A stretch of 64,000 nt of DNA, taken from NCBI RefSeq assembly GCF_003362725.1, contig NZ_QKTV01000001.1:124001-188000 (forward strand), in the 5' to 3' direction. The stretch's first letter is position 1; each line of letters begins with the position of its first letter. The position numbers were made by a program, and so were the translations under genes. Positions 63,244 to 64,000 of the stretch are shown in pieces. The notes below the pieces were generated by a model. That model was not told the DNA's origin and did no database searches. It saw nothing but the letters and a program-made list of their open reading frames with translations. Source of the stretch: Winogradskyella aurantiaca. Lineage in GTDB: Bacteria > Bacteroidota > Bacteroidia > Flavobacteriales > Flavobacteriaceae.

Positions 63244-64000
63244 TTAATTTTCTCGCTCTTTGATTCGTTCCCGTTCTTGAACATCGGATGTGCGCTCGTT
63301 TGAAACTAATTTGGTGTTACCAAACTTATAGCGGAATCCCAGCTTAATAAACCTATTGTCAAGATTGGAGAAATAAGAATTGGACTGATTGAGATACTCC
63401 GTTGTTACCAGAACATCCTGCTCGTTAAAAAGATCTTCCATCGACAAAGTAATAACCGCTCTATCATCCCATAAAGACTTTGAGATACTCAAGTCAGAAT
63501 ACAGCCGTGCTGACACCAAACTCAATCCCTGCAAACTTTTAGAAGCGTAGGTCAAGTTAAAATTTATATTGAGTGAATTGTCTTTTAGTAAGCTCAACGT
63601 ATTTGATAGTTGACTGTAATTAGTCCATTGGGACAAGGAAACAAAATCATCATTAATTTGAGTTTCTTCGGTTATATTAAAAAAGGAGGTTAGTGCAAAA
63701 ACGCTCCAACGATCCGTCAAATAGAAATCTACCCAAAGGTCAAAGCCATATTCCACCGTTTTATCAAGATTAGCTGGAATATAGGCGATTATATTGGTGT
63801 TATTGTTTTGTCGTGGTAATTCCTGAATATCACCTTTCCTGTATGAATAATAGGATTGAGCTGTAAAATATTTTAGAAAATTAACCCCGATTTCAAAGTA
63901 GTCTCTAAAGGTGGGTTGAAGAAGTGGATTTCCAACCACCACGGTATTTTCATTTAGAAAAAACCTAAACGGGTTCAGATTACTATAATTGGGTCTGGTT
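63244..64000 (-). CDS. Outer-membrane beta-barrel / TonB-dependent receptor, C-terminal part (truncated)
   Basis: The open frame runs past the right window edge, so only the last ~250 residues are visible. The first readable part (TRPNYSNLNPFRFFLNE, then VVVGNPLLQPTFRDYFEIG) is the motif found in the C-terminal barrel of flavobacterial TonB-dependent receptor-like OMPs, and the strands alternate to the end with a C-terminal KFGNTKLVSNERTSDVQ tail. The barrel is incomplete at the window edge; plug and signal peptide lie outside. The substrate is unknown. A shorter frame from a GTG at 63942 is only an internal start. Confidence 0.85.
   Translation of the reverse strand, partial: TRPNYSNLNPFRFFLNENTVVVGNPLLQPTFRDYFEIGVNFLKYFTAQSYYSYRKGDIQELPRQNNNTNIIAYIPANLDKTVEYGFDLWVDFYLTDRWSVFALTSFFNITEETQINDDFVSLSQWTNYSQLSNTLSLLKDNSLNINFNLTYASKSLQGLSLVSARLYSDLSISKSLWDDRAVITLSMEDLFNEQDVLVTTEYLNQSNSYFSNLDNRFIKLGFRYKFGNTKLVSNERTSDVQERERIKEREN

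Overview
The window is a gene-dense, AT-rich chromosomal segment of a member of the phylum Bacteroidota, almost certainly a marine-type Flavobacteriaceae. Signs of this are promoter boxes of the TAnnTTTG type, few Shine-Dalgarno sequences, a eukaryote-like (type II) glutamine synthetase, an arginine pathway built on an acylornithine carbamoyltransferase, a short PID-CTERM-like protein, the order yceD-rpmF-fabH-accB-accC, and a truncated outer-membrane beta-barrel (TonB-receptor-like) gene at the right edge. No insertion sequence, phage gene, CRISPR array or rRNA was seen. One tRNA (anticodon CAU) is present.

Region 1 (3-1613): the 3' part of a prolyl oligopeptidase, closed by a strong terminator. 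Region 2 (1823-14215): one long co-directional run, ilvE-ilvD-ilvB-ilvN-ilvC-ilvA-thrA-thrB-thrC, which makes threonine from aspartate and converts it to isoleucine, and makes valine. Region 3 (14311-23326): an arginine operon led by a candidate arginine-rich leader peptide and terminator, then a GNAT acyltransferase, argG, argC, proC, argD, an argF-type acylornithine carbamoyltransferase, argB, argE and argH. Region 4 (23395-33252): nitrogen assimilation, with gltB-gltD on the minus strand and, divergent from it, a porin, amtB and glnA. The 443-bp intergenic region between them carries two matching 22-bp inverted repeats and another palindrome. Region 5 (33444-37751): leuA-leuC-leuD-leuB on the minus strand.

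Region 6 (37899-40406) holds a helical protein of unknown function and an ABC ATPase without a permease. Region 7 (49400 down to 40403) is the most unusual part: a tightly overlapping ten-gene operon encoding a secreted YceI-like protein, a flavoprotein, a methyltransferase, a type III polyketide synthase with intact Cys-His-Asn triad, a FabL-like enoyl reductase, a FabZ-like dehydratase, a FabF-like ketosynthase, an acyl carrier protein, a phosphopantetheinyl transferase and an MMPL/RND exporter. I infer that it builds a dedicated fatty acyl starter, converts it to a phenolic or pyrone lipid, tailors it and exports it.

Region 8 (49469-64000) is mostly housekeeping: a GreA-like protein, a DAO-family oxidoreductase, accC, accB, fabH, rpmF, yceD, pdxA, ribE, a PID-CTERM-like small protein, the tRNA, methylmalonyl-CoA epimerase, rbfA, a LolC/E-type permease, dusB, a small membrane protein, an M28 peptidase lipoprotein, a TolB-like beta-propeller lipoprotein, and the C-terminal part of an outer-membrane beta-barrel protein.
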